Source of the DNA: JBFMCC01 sp037445635
Lineage (GTDB): Bacteria > Chloroflexota > Anaerolineae > Anaerolineales > Villigracilaceae
Direction: 5' to 3'
Assembly (NCBI GenBank): GCA_037445635.1
Contig: JBBIKC010000033.1
Location: 1-41,009, forward strand
Length of the DNA stretch: 41,009 nucleotides
Both the position numbers and the translations under genes were made by a program. Under the pieces are notes generated by a model. It was not told the origin of the DNA, made no database searches, and saw nothing but the letters and a program-made list of their open reading frames with translations. Of the stretch, positions 7,449 to 15,263 are shown piece after piece (positions within the stretch are counted from its first letter, which is position 1; each line of letters opens with the position of its first letter).

Positions 7449-8432
7449 TTATTTCTTGTTGTCCGGCTCCCAATTCAGGAAGACGCCGAGGATCTTCACG
7501 TTCATGTCGTAATCGGTATCGCGGTGGTTGGTGAGTTCCATGTCCACGGCGGCCGCGCCCTGCTCGACGGCGTAATCGGCCAGGGTGCCGGTGTATTCGC
7601 ACCCCGTATCAATGGGCGGATAGGGATAGGTGCTGACGCGTTTGATGGCGATAGCCAGATCTTTGGAATTCTCCTCCCACGGGATGCCGCCGGGGAAGAT
7701 GCCTAGCGCGGCGCTGTGGTAGCTGATAAGCGCTTCGATGTCGTGCGTTTCGATGAAATTCATGATGGTGCGCGTCTCGGGTTCCGAGCCGGGACCGACG
7801 CCTCCGGTTGTGGCAGTCAGGTCCCAGCACCCGTCGCGGTCCCATTCTGCCACCCAGTTCGCGGGGAAGTTGCGGTTCAAGTCCACACCGTGATCGTTGA
7901 CGCGGCCGTAGATGTCGTGGCCGCGGGCCTCGCCGTCGGGATTCATGTTGGGCACGATGTAGAGGGTTACGTCGTTGGGGATGACGTCCTCCTCGTGCTC
8001 GTCCAGATATTCGATCAACAGCTCGGCCAGCGCGATGGTGTTCCATTCATAGCCGCCGTGGATTCCTGCCACGATCATGCGTTCCTTCGGCCCGTCCCCA
8101 AAGGTGTAGACCTCGATGGGCCGTCCCGAAACCGAGAAGCCGATCACCGCGCCGCGGCGGCCGGATGACAACACGAAGGGCGTGGACGTAACGGGCGCGA
8201 TGCGCGTCGTCAACGGGTTGGGGGTGATGGTTGGCAGATAATAAGGCAGGGGATAAGCGGTCGTCGTAGGAAGCGCGGTTTCCGAGTGTGGGTCGGGAGG
8301 CGCGGCAACTGCATGGTTTGGCTGTCCCGCCAGGTACACGAGGACGACGGCCAGCAGGCCGAGCACGCCTGTGATATTGAGGCCCCAGGCAAAGAGTTCG
8401 AGCAGGGAGGAGTGTTTTCGGCGGCGTTTCAT
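7449..8432 (-). CDS. Exported M14-family zinc carboxypeptidase-like protein
   Basis: This 327-residue protein has an N-terminal membrane anchor or signal (about residues 12-36), a Pro/Thr-rich linker, and an M14 metallopeptidase domain. Zinc ligands are visible as HxxE (His125, Glu129 in IHGGYEW) and a later His239 in ISYHS. Substrate-binding residues are NRNFP (186-190), and the expected catalytic glutamate is Glu299 in DMELTNH. All M14 catalytic residues therefore appear present, unlike the succinylglutamate-desuccinylase-like relatives that differ around the NRNF motif. The active site would face outside the cell, so roles in peptidoglycan peptide trimming or peptide scavenging are possible. 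It overlaps the cinA-like gene by 4 bp and is the last gene of that transcript. Confidence 0.87.
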   Translation of the reverse strand: MKRRRKHSSLLELFAWGLNITGVLGLLAVVLVYLAGQPNHAVAAPPDPHSETALPTTTAYPLPYYLPTITPNPLTTRIAPVTSTPFVLSSGRRGAVIGFSVSGRPIEVYTFGDGPKERMIVAGIHGGYEWNTIALAELLIEYLDEHEEDVIPNDVTLYIVPNMNPDGEARGHDIYGRVNDHGVDLNRNFPANWVAEWDRDGCWDLTATTGGVGPGSEPETRTIMNFIETHDIEALISYHSAALGIFPGGIPWEENSKDLAIAIKRVSTYPYPPIDTGCEYTGTLADYAVEQGAAAVDMELTNHRDTDYDMNVKILGVFLNWEPDNKK

Positions 8433-9622
8433 GCTTCGGGGGTGGAGGCGATCTGTCTCAGCCAGTTGAGGGCGGCGTTGGCGGCCCAGCGCGGCGCGTT
8501 GCGCGGTGGTCCGCCATACGCGATACGGCGCAAATGTTCGCGGGCGGGCGTGATCAGGCAGAGGTCAATGCCGACCTGTTCTTCTGAACCATACACTGCC
8601 ACGCCCAGCGCGGCGCGAGCGGAGGCTTTTTCCCGCGCGGCGCGCGTGGATTCGGTCAGCGCGCCCTGCTCGATCTCGAGGGATTCAACGGATAAGAGCG
8701 CGGGATGATTCAGCGGCGCGAGGCGGCGCGACAGGCTTTCGTCCAGGCCTGATTCGAGCACAGTGAGCGTCCAGCCGCGCTCGGCCGCTTTTTGCAGTGT
8801 CACAGCCTCCAGCGTATCGTCGTCCGCGCCGAAGATGGCCTCGCCGAGCCGCTGGCGGATGGGATTCTCCACCGAGGCGATCAGACGATCCGCTTCATCC
8901 TCGGTTTCGGCTTTGGCCGCGATGCGGATGTCCACCACGCCCGAATGCGCCGCCAGCCCGACGGTGGGGTTCGCCAGCATTTCGAACTCGCCGATCTTTT
9001 CGTCAATCATCGCTTCGCTCATCCCCGATGTGTGCAGGAGGCGGACTTTGATGAATTCGCGCAGGTCGAATTGTTTTTGCAGATAGGGGATGACCGAGGT
9101 GTGCATGAGGTATTCCATCTCTTTCGGCACGCCGGGTAATGAGATAACCGCGCCGGACCTCACCCCCGGCCCCTCTCCCACGGGGAGAGGGGAGTCAAAT
9201 TCGACAATGAATGATGGCGCGGTGCCGACGGGATTGGGGATCGCAATCGCCCCGCGCGGGACGTAGGCCTGCCGCTTCTGATTCTCGTTGGGTTCGCGCC
9301 CATATTTGCGGATGACGGCCACCACCTGCTCCCAGAGGTCCTCGCGAAATTCTGTCTCCACCCCGACGGCGAGCGCGACCGCTTCGCGCGTGGGGTCGTC
9401 CACGGTGGGACCGAGTCCGCCTGTGGTGATGACGATCTCGGCGCGGCGCATCGAGTCGCGGATGGCGTCGGCGATGCGGGCGGTGTTGTCGCCGATGGTG
9501 ATGGTGCGGTACAGGTCCACGCCGAGGCCGCGCAGTTCGCGCGCGATAAAACGGGTGTTGGTATCCACGATCTCGCCGAGCAGGATTTCGGTGCCGATGG
9601 TGATGATTTCTGCAGAGGGCAT
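8429..9622 (-). CDS. cinA: CinA-like protein with degenerate C-terminal amidohydrolase domain
   Basis: Residues 1-170 are the MoeA/MogA-like (MoCF) domain of CinA: IITIGTEILLGEIVDTN, VDLYRTITIGDN, ITTGGLGPTVDD (the domain that in the family acts on ADP-ribose and related compounds) and ISLPGVPKEM. A middle domain follows, and the last 120 residues align with the CinA C-terminal domain, which in functional nicotinamide-mononucleotide deamidases carries AESCTGG. Here the place reads TVLESGLDES, so the catalytic serine motif is lost. Near residue 150 an insertion, SPLPVGEGPGVRS, is encoded by a GC-rich palindrome (9157-9194) and keeps the frame. The gene lies 4 bp after the second binding-protein gene and overlaps the M14 gene by 4 bp. 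It is probably an ADP-ribose-type pyrophosphatase without deamidase activity. Confidence 0.87.
   Translation of the reverse strand: MPSAEIITIGTEILLGEIVDTNTRFIARELRGLGVDLYRTITIGDNTARIADAIRDSMRRAEIVITTGGLGPTVDDPTREAVALAVGVETEFREDLWEQVVAVIRKYGREPNENQKRQAYVPRGAIAIPNPVGTAPSFIVEFDSPLPVGEGPGVRSGAVISLPGVPKEMEYLMHTSVIPYLQKQFDLREFIKVRLLHTSGMSEAMIDEKIGEFEMLANPTVGLAAHSGVVDIRIAAKAETEDEADRLIASVENPIRQRLGEAIFGADDDTLEAVTLQKAAERGWTLTVLESGLDESLSRRLAPLNHPALLSVESLEIEQGALTESTRAAREKASARAALGVAVYGSEEQVGIDLCLITPAREHLRRIAYGGPPRNAPRWAANAALNWLRQIASTPEA
9157..9194. repeat. GC-rich palindromic element inserted in frame in cinA
   Basis: A perfect 10-bp stem (CCCCTCTCCC at 9170-9179 and GGGAGAGGGG at 9183-9192, loop ACG) is preceded by ACCTCACCCCCGG. 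I recognise this as a widely dispersed bacterial repeat sequence. It encodes SPLPVGEGPGVRS between FIVEFD and GAVISLPGVPKEM, where CinA proteins normally have only a short turn. Confidence 0.75.
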
Positions 9623-9626
9623 TCTT

Positions 9627-10796
9627 TTACGGATAGATGGGAGTGAAAATTTCGCCCCGCACCTGATAGATGACGATGTGCGGTTCGGCGCAATCGCCGA
9701 GCGTCGAGCAGGTGAGCATGCCGCTCAACCCGGGCAGGTTGCGCGTTTCGTACAGGGCGTCGCGCAGGGCCTGGCGCGGGATGTACAAGGTCGAACCGTT
9801 GCGGGTGACTACTTTTTCGATGGCGGTGAAAAGCAGGTTGACGGCGTCGTAGGCCGCGGCGTGATAGACGGCAATCGGGTCCTCCCCGTAGCGCGTTTTA
9901 TACTTTGCCAGAAACGAAGGGTCAATGTCGAGTATGGCCGGGCCGGACAGGTACATGCCCTGGGCGGGGGTGCGCACCTGATCAATGAAATCGGCGCTCA
10001 GCAGGCCGTCCGAACTGATTAATGCCACGTCCGTCATCAACTGCGATGCGAGTTTAGTGACCGCCACGCCGTCCGTCGTGTAGAGCGGATAGTAGAGCGC
10101 CTCCGGCTCCAGTGAAGCGATTCGCACCATTTCGAGTTCCGGGTCCTGTCCGCTTTCGATTTGGACCTGTGCAACGCATTTTCCTCCCAACTGCTCGAAG
10201 GATTCGCAGGCCGCTTCCTGTAGTTCCATGGAATAAGGGGCGCCGTCATGCAGGGTGGCCATGGTCCGCACGCCGAGTGCCTCATACGCAAACTCGGCCA
10301 CGGCTTGTCCCTGGCTTTTGTCGTTGTAGATGGTTCGCATAAAACCTGCCTGGTGCCCCTCGGGGCTGGTCAGGGACGGGGCGGTGCTGGCGGGCGAGAT
10401 GATCACCATGCCCGCTTCGCTGACGATCTGCGCGGCCGGTACAGCCGCGTTGGAGCAGGTTGTGCCAATTACACCGACGATTTGCGGGTCGGCGGTCAGT
10501 GCAATGGCGGCTTCCCGTCCGCCCTGCTCTTCGCAGCGTTCGTCGGCGCGCACCAGTTCGATCTCGCGGCTCAACAGCCTGTTGCCGCGGTCGGCGATGG
10601 CGATTTCCACCCCGCGCAGGGCGTCGATGCCGTAGGGGCTGTCCGGGCCGGTCAGCGTCAATGCGACGCCTACCTTGATCGGCGCGCCGTCTTCGAGCAC
10701 GACGCACCCAAGCGGGTCTATGCATTCGCCTGCGCCGTTTCCACAGGCGTTCAGCAGGAAGCCAATGACTGCAATCCAAGCGATCGTTTTCTTCAT
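9627..10796 (-). CDS. Branched-chain amino acid-type ABC substrate-binding lipoprotein
   Basis: The 389-residue product is a lipoprotein (signal MKKTIAWIAVIGFLLNAC, Cys18) with a periplasmic-binding-protein type 1 (Leu/Ile/Val-binding) fold: IKVGVALTLTGPDSPYG, GVEIAIADRG, VIGTTCSNAAVPAAQIV, VIISPASTAPSLT and FMRTIYNDKSQGQAVAEFAYE. It lies downstream of livF beyond a strong hairpin and is followed 4 bp later by cinA. It could serve as an alternative receptor for the LivHMGF transporter or as an extracellular sensor. Extra cysteines near the mature N-terminus (GECIDPLGC) and in the C-terminal part (LTCSTLGDCAEP) suggest disulphides. The ligand is unknown. Confidence 0.85.
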   Translation of the reverse strand: MKKTIAWIAVIGFLLNACGNGAGECIDPLGCVVLEDGAPIKVGVALTLTGPDSPYGIDALRGVEIAIADRGNRLLSREIELVRADERCEEQGGREAAIALTADPQIVGVIGTTCSNAAVPAAQIVSEAGMVIISPASTAPSLTSPEGHQAGFMRTIYNDKSQGQAVAEFAYEALGVRTMATLHDGAPYSMELQEAACESFEQLGGKCVAQVQIESGQDPELEMVRIASLEPEALYYPLYTTDGVAVTKLASQLMTDVALISSDGLLSADFIDQVRTPAQGMYLSGPAILDIDPSFLAKYKTRYGEDPIAVYHAAAYDAVNLLFTAIEKVVTRNGSTLYIPRQALRDALYETRNLPGLSGMLTCSTLGDCAEPHIVIYQVRGEIFTPIYP

Positions 10797-10873
10797 TCCG
10801 CGCTCCGTGTCGTTTTGCCGAAGTGAATTTTACTCTTGAATTGAGAAGGCGGTGACATTGGCATTTATTTGCA

Positions 10874-10905
10874 AGAAACCCGTTTTCGCAGGAAAACGGG
10901 TTTCT
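10874..10905 (-). terminator. Hairpin downstream of livF
   Basis: A perfect 13-bp stem (AGAAACCCGTTTT at 10874-10886 and AAAACGGGTTTCT at 10893-10905, 6-base loop) lies about 24 bp after the livF stop and upstream of the second binding-protein gene. There is no clean T-run after it on the minus strand (TTGCAAATAAATG follows), so it may reduce rather than fully stop read-through. Confidence 0.55.
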
Positions 10906-10928
10906 GAAAATCCTGAACGGGGGCTGTC

Positions 10929-11636
10929 CTATTCGACGCCCAGGTAGGATTTTTGCACCATCTCGTTTTGCTTGAGATTGACGGCTGTGTCGGTCAGGAT
11001 GATTTCGCCGGTCTGGATAACGTAACCGCGATGAGCTACTGAAAGCGCCATCAGGGCGTTTTGCTCCACGAGCAGGATGGTTGTTCCTTCCTTGTTGATC
11101 TGGACGATGGTATCGAAGATCAGGTCCACCAGAATGGGCGCCAGGCCCATGGACGGCTCGTCGAGCAACAGGATGCGCGGGTGAGCCATCAGGGCGCGGC
11201 CCATAGCGAGCATCTGCTGTTCGCCGCCGGAGAGCGTTCCGCCCTTCTGTTTGATGCGCTCCTTCAAGCGGGGGAAGAGGGTGAAAACGCGCTCCAGATC
11301 CTGATCGAAACCCGTGCGTTCCTTGCGGACGTAAGCGCCCATTTCCAGGTTTTCGAGCACGGTCATGCGCGGAAAGATCATGCGTCCCTCGGGGCTTTGG
11401 GCCACTCCGCGGGCGGCGATCTCGTGTCCGGGCAGTTTATGTATTTCCTCGCCGTCCAGCGTGATGCGGCCTGTGCGCGGCTTGATCAGGCCCTGAATCG
11501 TGCGCAGGGTGGTGCTCTTGCCGGCTCCGTTTGAACCGATCAGGGTGACGATCTCGCCGTCGTTGACGGTCAAAGAGACGCCTTTCAGCGCGTGGATGTT
11601 GCCGTAGTAGGTGTGTACGTCTTTGAGTTCGAGCAT
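10929..11636 (-). CDS. livF: ABC transporter ATP-binding protein LivF
   Basis: This 235-residue ATPase is the smaller of the two ATP-binding subunits of a Liv-type importer. Walker A is GSNGAGKS (residues 34-41), the ABC signature is LSGGEQQM, and Walker B is RILLLDEPSMGLAP, as is typical of LivF. It starts MLELKDVHTYYGNIHALKGVSL and ends with the C-terminal LivF pattern NEMVQKSYLGVE. It would sit on the inner face of the membrane with LivG, LivH and LivM and drive uptake of branched-chain amino acids or related amides. It is the last gene of the liv cluster, 12 bp after livG, and is followed by a hairpin. Confidence 0.95.
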   Translation of the reverse strand: MLELKDVHTYYGNIHALKGVSLTVNDGEIVTLIGSNGAGKSTTLRTIQGLIKPRTGRITLDGEEIHKLPGHEIAARGVAQSPEGRMIFPRMTVLENLEMGAYVRKERTGFDQDLERVFTLFPRLKERIKQKGGTLSGGEQQMLAMGRALMAHPRILLLDEPSMGLAPILVDLIFDTIVQINKEGTTILLVEQNALMALSVAHRGYVIQTGEIILTDTAVNLKQNEMVQKSYLGVE

Positions 11637-11648
11637 GATTCACCAGCC

Positions 11649-12431
11649 TTATTTTCCCTGTGCGGCGCTGCCCTTGCCGAGGTAGGCCTCGATCACACGC
11701 GGGTCGCGCTGGACTTCCGAGGGGGTGCCTTCGGAAATCTTCTCGCCGTAATCGAGGACCGATACGCGGTCCGAGATGGACATGACCACGCGCATGTGGT
11801 GTTCGATCAGCAGGATCGTCAGGCCGAGTTCCTTGCGCAGCCGCTGGATGAAGTTGGTCAGGTCGAGGGTCTCGTTGGGGTTCATACCGGCCGTTGGCTC
11901 GTCGAGCAGGAGCAGTTTGGGGTCGGTGGCCAGCGCGCGCGCAATCTCGAGTCGGCGCTGCAAGCCATAAGGCAGGTTCTTGGCGGTCACATCGGCGTCC
12001 GAGCGCTTCAAGCCGACGAACTCGAGCAGGTCGAGTGCCTTGGCGCGCGCGTTGGCTTCTTCCTTCATCGTTTGGGGCGTGCGCAGGATTTGACCGATCA
12101 GCGTCGAATGCAGGCGGCAGTGCTCGCCGACCATCACGTTCTCCAGCGCGGTCATGTTGCCGAACAGGCGGATGTTTTGGAACGTTCGCGCAAAGCCCAA
12201 GGCTGTGATCTTGAAGGGCTTGAGGCCAGTGATGACTGTGTCTTCAAAAGTCATTTCGCCGCTGGTAGGAGAATAAATGCCGGTCATTACATTGAAGAAG
12301 GTGGTTTTACCGGCGCCGTTCGGCCCGATCAGGCTGGCGATCATGCCTTTGTCAATGGTGAGATTGACTTTGTTGACGGCGGTGAGGCCGCCGAAACGCA
12401 TTGTGATGTCGCGGGCTTCGAAGAATCCCAT
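11649..12431 (-). CDS. livG: ABC transporter ATP-binding protein LivG
   Basis: This 260-residue ATPase has Walker A GPNGAGKT (residues 36-43) in the LivG form SLIGPNGAGKTTFFNVMTG, the signature NLPYGLQRRLEIARAL in place of the usual LSGGQ (as is normal for LivG), Walker B LLLLDEPTAGMNP, and an H-loop at LLIEHHMRVVM. The protein pairs with LivF to power the LivHM permease. It lies 9 bp downstream of livM and 12 bp upstream of livF. Confidence 0.95.
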   Translation of the reverse strand: MGFFEARDITMRFGGLTAVNKVNLTIDKGMIASLIGPNGAGKTTFFNVMTGIYSPTSGEMTFEDTVITGLKPFKITALGFARTFQNIRLFGNMTALENVMVGEHCRLHSTLIGQILRTPQTMKEEANARAKALDLLEFVGLKRSDADVTAKNLPYGLQRRLEIARALATDPKLLLLDEPTAGMNPNETLDLTNFIQRLRKELGLTILLIEHHMRVVMSISDRVSVLDYGEKISEGTPSEVQRDPRVIEAYLGKGSAAQGK

Positions 12432-12440
12432 GGCTGCCTC

Positions 12441-14036
12441 CTAGGCCTTTCCGCCCGCCCCATTGCCGGACGCAGGACCGTTTCCGCTTTCGACGGGCCC
12501 AGCCTGTTCCTCAGCCGCATGCAATTCAGCGCGCACTTCGGCGCTCGGCAGTAATCCTTCAGGTCGGATTGCCATCATGATGACCAGCGTCATGCCGAAG
12601 AGCAGGAAGCGGTATAGGATTGGGTTTGCATTTTGCGCCACCGCGTCTTGCACACCTGGCCAGGCCTCCAGTCCCGGCAGGATCGTCGTGCGCATCAGAC
12701 CCGTCAACAGGTCTTTTAACGCCGGCAGGAAGAGGCGGTCGGCCGTCATGAGAATCAGGCCGCCGACGATCACGCCGTTGACGCTGCCTAGGCCGCCGAG
12801 GACGATGACGCAGAGGATCATGATCGAGGCGCTGAAATCGAATACACTGGGAAAGATGCCGCGGATATAGGCGGCATAGAATGCACCCGCGAACCCGGAG
12901 AAGGTGGCGCCCATGGCAAAAGCCAGGAGCTTGGTGCGCACAGGATCAATGCCCATTTGAGCCGCAGCCAATTCGTCTTCGCGGATTGCCATCCAGGCGC
13001 GGCCCAGACGGCTGTCGTGCAGGCGGCGGATCAGGAATACGGAAAGTAAAATGATGCCGATAATCAGGAAGTACCAGGGAATGGGGTTGTCCGACTGGAA
13101 TTCACCAACGAGCGGCAAGACGGGCCGCCCAATTGGGTTGATGCCGCGTTCGCCGGCGGTTAGATCCAGGTGTTCAGCCAGGACGATGCATTTGAGGTTT
13201 GAGGTGACGCCAAACAGGCTTTGGATGCCGGGGATGACCCAGCAGGTCAGCGGCTCTTTGATAGTTACGTCAATCAAGTTCTTGAACACAACTGGGATGA
13301 TCTCGCCGAAGCCGAGGGTAACGATGGCAAGGTAGTCACCGCGCAGGGGAAGGGTGGGGGCGCCGAGAATGAGTCCCCAAATGGCGGCCATTCCTGCGGC
13401 CAGCCAGATCACCAGCCAGAAGTTGAGGTAAATGTTGTGCTGCGGGGATGAAAGGATACCTGTGGTGTATGCTCCGATGGCAAAGAAGGCTGCGTAACCG
13501 AGGTCCAGCAAGCCGGCGAAACCCACCACAATGTTCAAGCCCAGACCGAGGATGACGAAGATCAAGGCGAAGATGACGTTTGCCGTCCAGCGCAGGCCGG
13601 TCCATGAGTCGATGAATGGGAAGGCTGTAACCAATACAGCCAACAGAGCGATCTTGCCAATCTTTTCCCACCGGGGTTCGAGTCCATGCAGGGCTGTCAC
13701 AACTGAAGCAAACAATACCAGTCCCAAACCGCCTATCAGATTGGCGGCAAGCATGATCCCAATTGGACTCGGACTTTTTCCAGCGGCGGGCGCGATCACA
13801 TAGTTTTCAACCAGACTCACGATAACGAAAATTAACGCCGTCCAAAGCGCGTTTGGCAAAGCCTGTTTGAATAACTTTTCAAATCCATCATTTCGGTTGA
13901 AGCGGCTTCCATTGGAGAGGCCGATTACTATACCGATGAGGACGCCCAGGACGGCTGCGGACCACCCGCCGAAGAGAAAGACGACCAGGCCTCCCAAAAG
14001 ACCAGTAATCAATGCGGATTTCAGTTCCGGTTTCAT
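12441..14036 (-). CDS. livM: ABC transporter permease LivM with an extended N-terminus
   Basis: This 531-residue permease is far longer than a usual LivM (about 300-350). The core starts near residue 150 (VIFALIFVILGLGLNIVVGFAGLLDLGYAAFFAIGAYT) and contains LPLRGDYLAIVTLGFGEI and the ATPase-contact loop GRAWMAIREDELAAAQMGI. In front are four to five extra hydrophobic segments, and between residues about 275 and 310 there is a polar insert (TSNLKCIVLAEHLDLTAGERGIN). The C-terminus is Gly/Ala/Glu rich. The start at 14036 (ATG) is preferred over a GTG six bases upstream because the GAGGTGG site is then correctly spaced. It follows livH with an 8-bp gap. Substrate passage for branched-chain amino acids is inferred from family. 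Confidence 0.9.
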   Translation of the reverse strand: MKPELKSALITGLLGGLVVFLFGGWSAAVLGVLIGIVIGLSNGSRFNRNDGFEKLFKQALPNALWTALIFVIVSLVENYVIAPAAGKSPSPIGIMLAANLIGGLGLVLFASVVTALHGLEPRWEKIGKIALLAVLVTAFPFIDSWTGLRWTANVIFALIFVILGLGLNIVVGFAGLLDLGYAAFFAIGAYTTGILSSPQHNIYLNFWLVIWLAAGMAAIWGLILGAPTLPLRGDYLAIVTLGFGEIIPVVFKNLIDVTIKEPLTCWVIPGIQSLFGVTSNLKCIVLAEHLDLTAGERGINPIGRPVLPLVGEFQSDNPIPWYFLIIGIILLSVFLIRRLHDSRLGRAWMAIREDELAAAQMGIDPVRTKLLAFAMGATFSGFAGAFYAAYIRGIFPSVFDFSASIMILCVIVLGGLGSVNGVIVGGLILMTADRLFLPALKDLLTGLMRTTILPGLEAWPGVQDAVAQNANPILYRFLLFGMTLVIMMAIRPEGLLPSAEVRAELHAAEEQAGPVESGNGPASGNGAGGKA

Positions 14037-14044
14037 ATCCACCT

Positions 14045-15154
14045 CTACGCTTTCTGACCAACCTGCTCACCCAGCAGGCCGGTCGGGCGAAAGAGCAGAA
14101 TGAGAACGAGCGTTGCAAAGACCCACATGTTGGTCCAGCGGGCGTTCAGGTAGCCGTCGCTGAAAGCGGCCAGCAGGCCGATCAGAAATCCACCCAGCAT
14201 GGCTCCCGTGATATTACCGATGCCGCCCAGCACGGCCGCAGTGAAGGATTGCAGACCGGCGCGAAAGCCCATGAACCACCAGGCATTATTATTGTAAAGG
14301 CCAGCCATCAGGCCGGCGGCGCCCGCCAGGCCGCCGCCAATGAGGAATGTGGCGGTGATGACGCGGTCAATATCAATGCCGAGCATACGGGCCGCGTCGC
14401 GGTTTTGGGCAGTGGCGCGCATGGCCTTGCCGAGGCGCGTATTTTGAATAAAGAGGCGTAAGCCGATCATCAACATGCCAGCCAGCACAATAACCAGCAG
14501 GTCCTTGATTGTAAAGCGCAAACCCCAGCCGGTACCTGCCAGAAGGTTTGGATCCAAACCCAGAGAGACAAACATGCGGGTGAGCAGGTCGGGAAATTCC
14601 TTCTGGGCTCCGCCGCCGGTGGTGCCAAATAACGGAACCAGCCACGATTGTGCGGCCCAGATCAGGCCGATGTTTTCGACGATGAACGACATGCCAATGG
14701 CAGAGATCAGGGGGGCGAGGCGCGGCGCGTTGCGCAGCCGCCGATAAGCCAGGCGTTCGATAGTTGCATTGAGGGCGGCAGCGACAGCAATTGCCACCAG
14801 TAACGCGATAAAAATACCCAGTGCGATGTGTCCCGGGTTGTTGGTGGTGAGCGCTCCAACGAGTGACAGCGTGGTGAGGGCGGTAAAGACGCCAATCATA
14901 TACACATCGCCGTGTGCGAAATTAATCAGCTCGATAATGCCGTACACCATTGTGTACCCTAATGCAATAATTGCAACAATTGCGCCATTGGCGAGGCCAA
15001 TGAAAAGAAACTGTACGAGTTGAAGGGGATTGGCTGTGACACTGGCGTAAATGTTCGGAAAATCCAGGCTGGCTATCGGTCCAATCAAAAGGACCAGGTA
15101 AATGACCAGGATGGCAAGCACAGGGCGGACGAACCGCATGCGGGGCGATTTCAT
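14045..15154 (-). CDS. livH: ABC transporter permease LivH
   Basis: This 369-residue integral membrane protein carries the LivH landmarks QFLFIGLANGAIVAIIALGYTMVYGIIELINFAHGD, AYRRLRNAPRLAPLISAIGMSF and the ATPase-contact loop TRLGKAMRATAQNRDAARMLGID, and ends GLLGEQVG. About eight membrane segments are visible. The start at 15154 (MKSPRMRF) was chosen over an ATG five codons upstream because GGAGGT lies at the right spacing. It is separated from the binding-protein gene by a strong terminator-like hairpin and precedes livM by 8 bp. Confidence 0.93.
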   Translation of the reverse strand: MKSPRMRFVRPVLAILVIYLVLLIGPIASLDFPNIYASVTANPLQLVQFLFIGLANGAIVAIIALGYTMVYGIIELINFAHGDVYMIGVFTALTTLSLVGALTTNNPGHIALGIFIALLVAIAVAAALNATIERLAYRRLRNAPRLAPLISAIGMSFIVENIGLIWAAQSWLVPLFGTTGGGAQKEFPDLLTRMFVSLGLDPNLLAGTGWGLRFTIKDLLVIVLAGMLMIGLRLFIQNTRLGKAMRATAQNRDAARMLGIDIDRVITATFLIGGGLAGAAGLMAGLYNNNAWWFMGFRAGLQSFTAAVLGGIGNITGAMLGGFLIGLLAAFSDGYLNARWTNMWVFATLVLILLFRPTGLLGEQVGQKA

Positions 15155-15221
15155 GGAAGGTACCTCCATGGAGAGTGTCGGCTTAGTTACGACTTATTTC
15201 GATAGCGAAGTGAGAAAAGAA

Positions 15222-15244
15222 GGGGGGCAGGATTCCTGCCCCCC
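15222..15244 (-). terminator. Intra-operon terminator between livK and livH
   Basis: GGGGGGCAGGA (15222-15232) and TCCTGCCCCCC (15234-15244) form an uninterrupted palindrome that can fold as an 8-9 bp GC stem. On the minus strand it is followed by TTCTTTTCTC. It lies 19 bp after the livK stop, so partial termination would make more binding protein than permease. Confidence 0.75.
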
Positions 15245-15263
15245 TAGGGAGGTAAACCGGAAT

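Noticed and set aside
10797..10928. A small gene between livF and the second binding protein
   Set aside because: Only a hairpin and a short leader with a ribosome site for the binding protein are visible.
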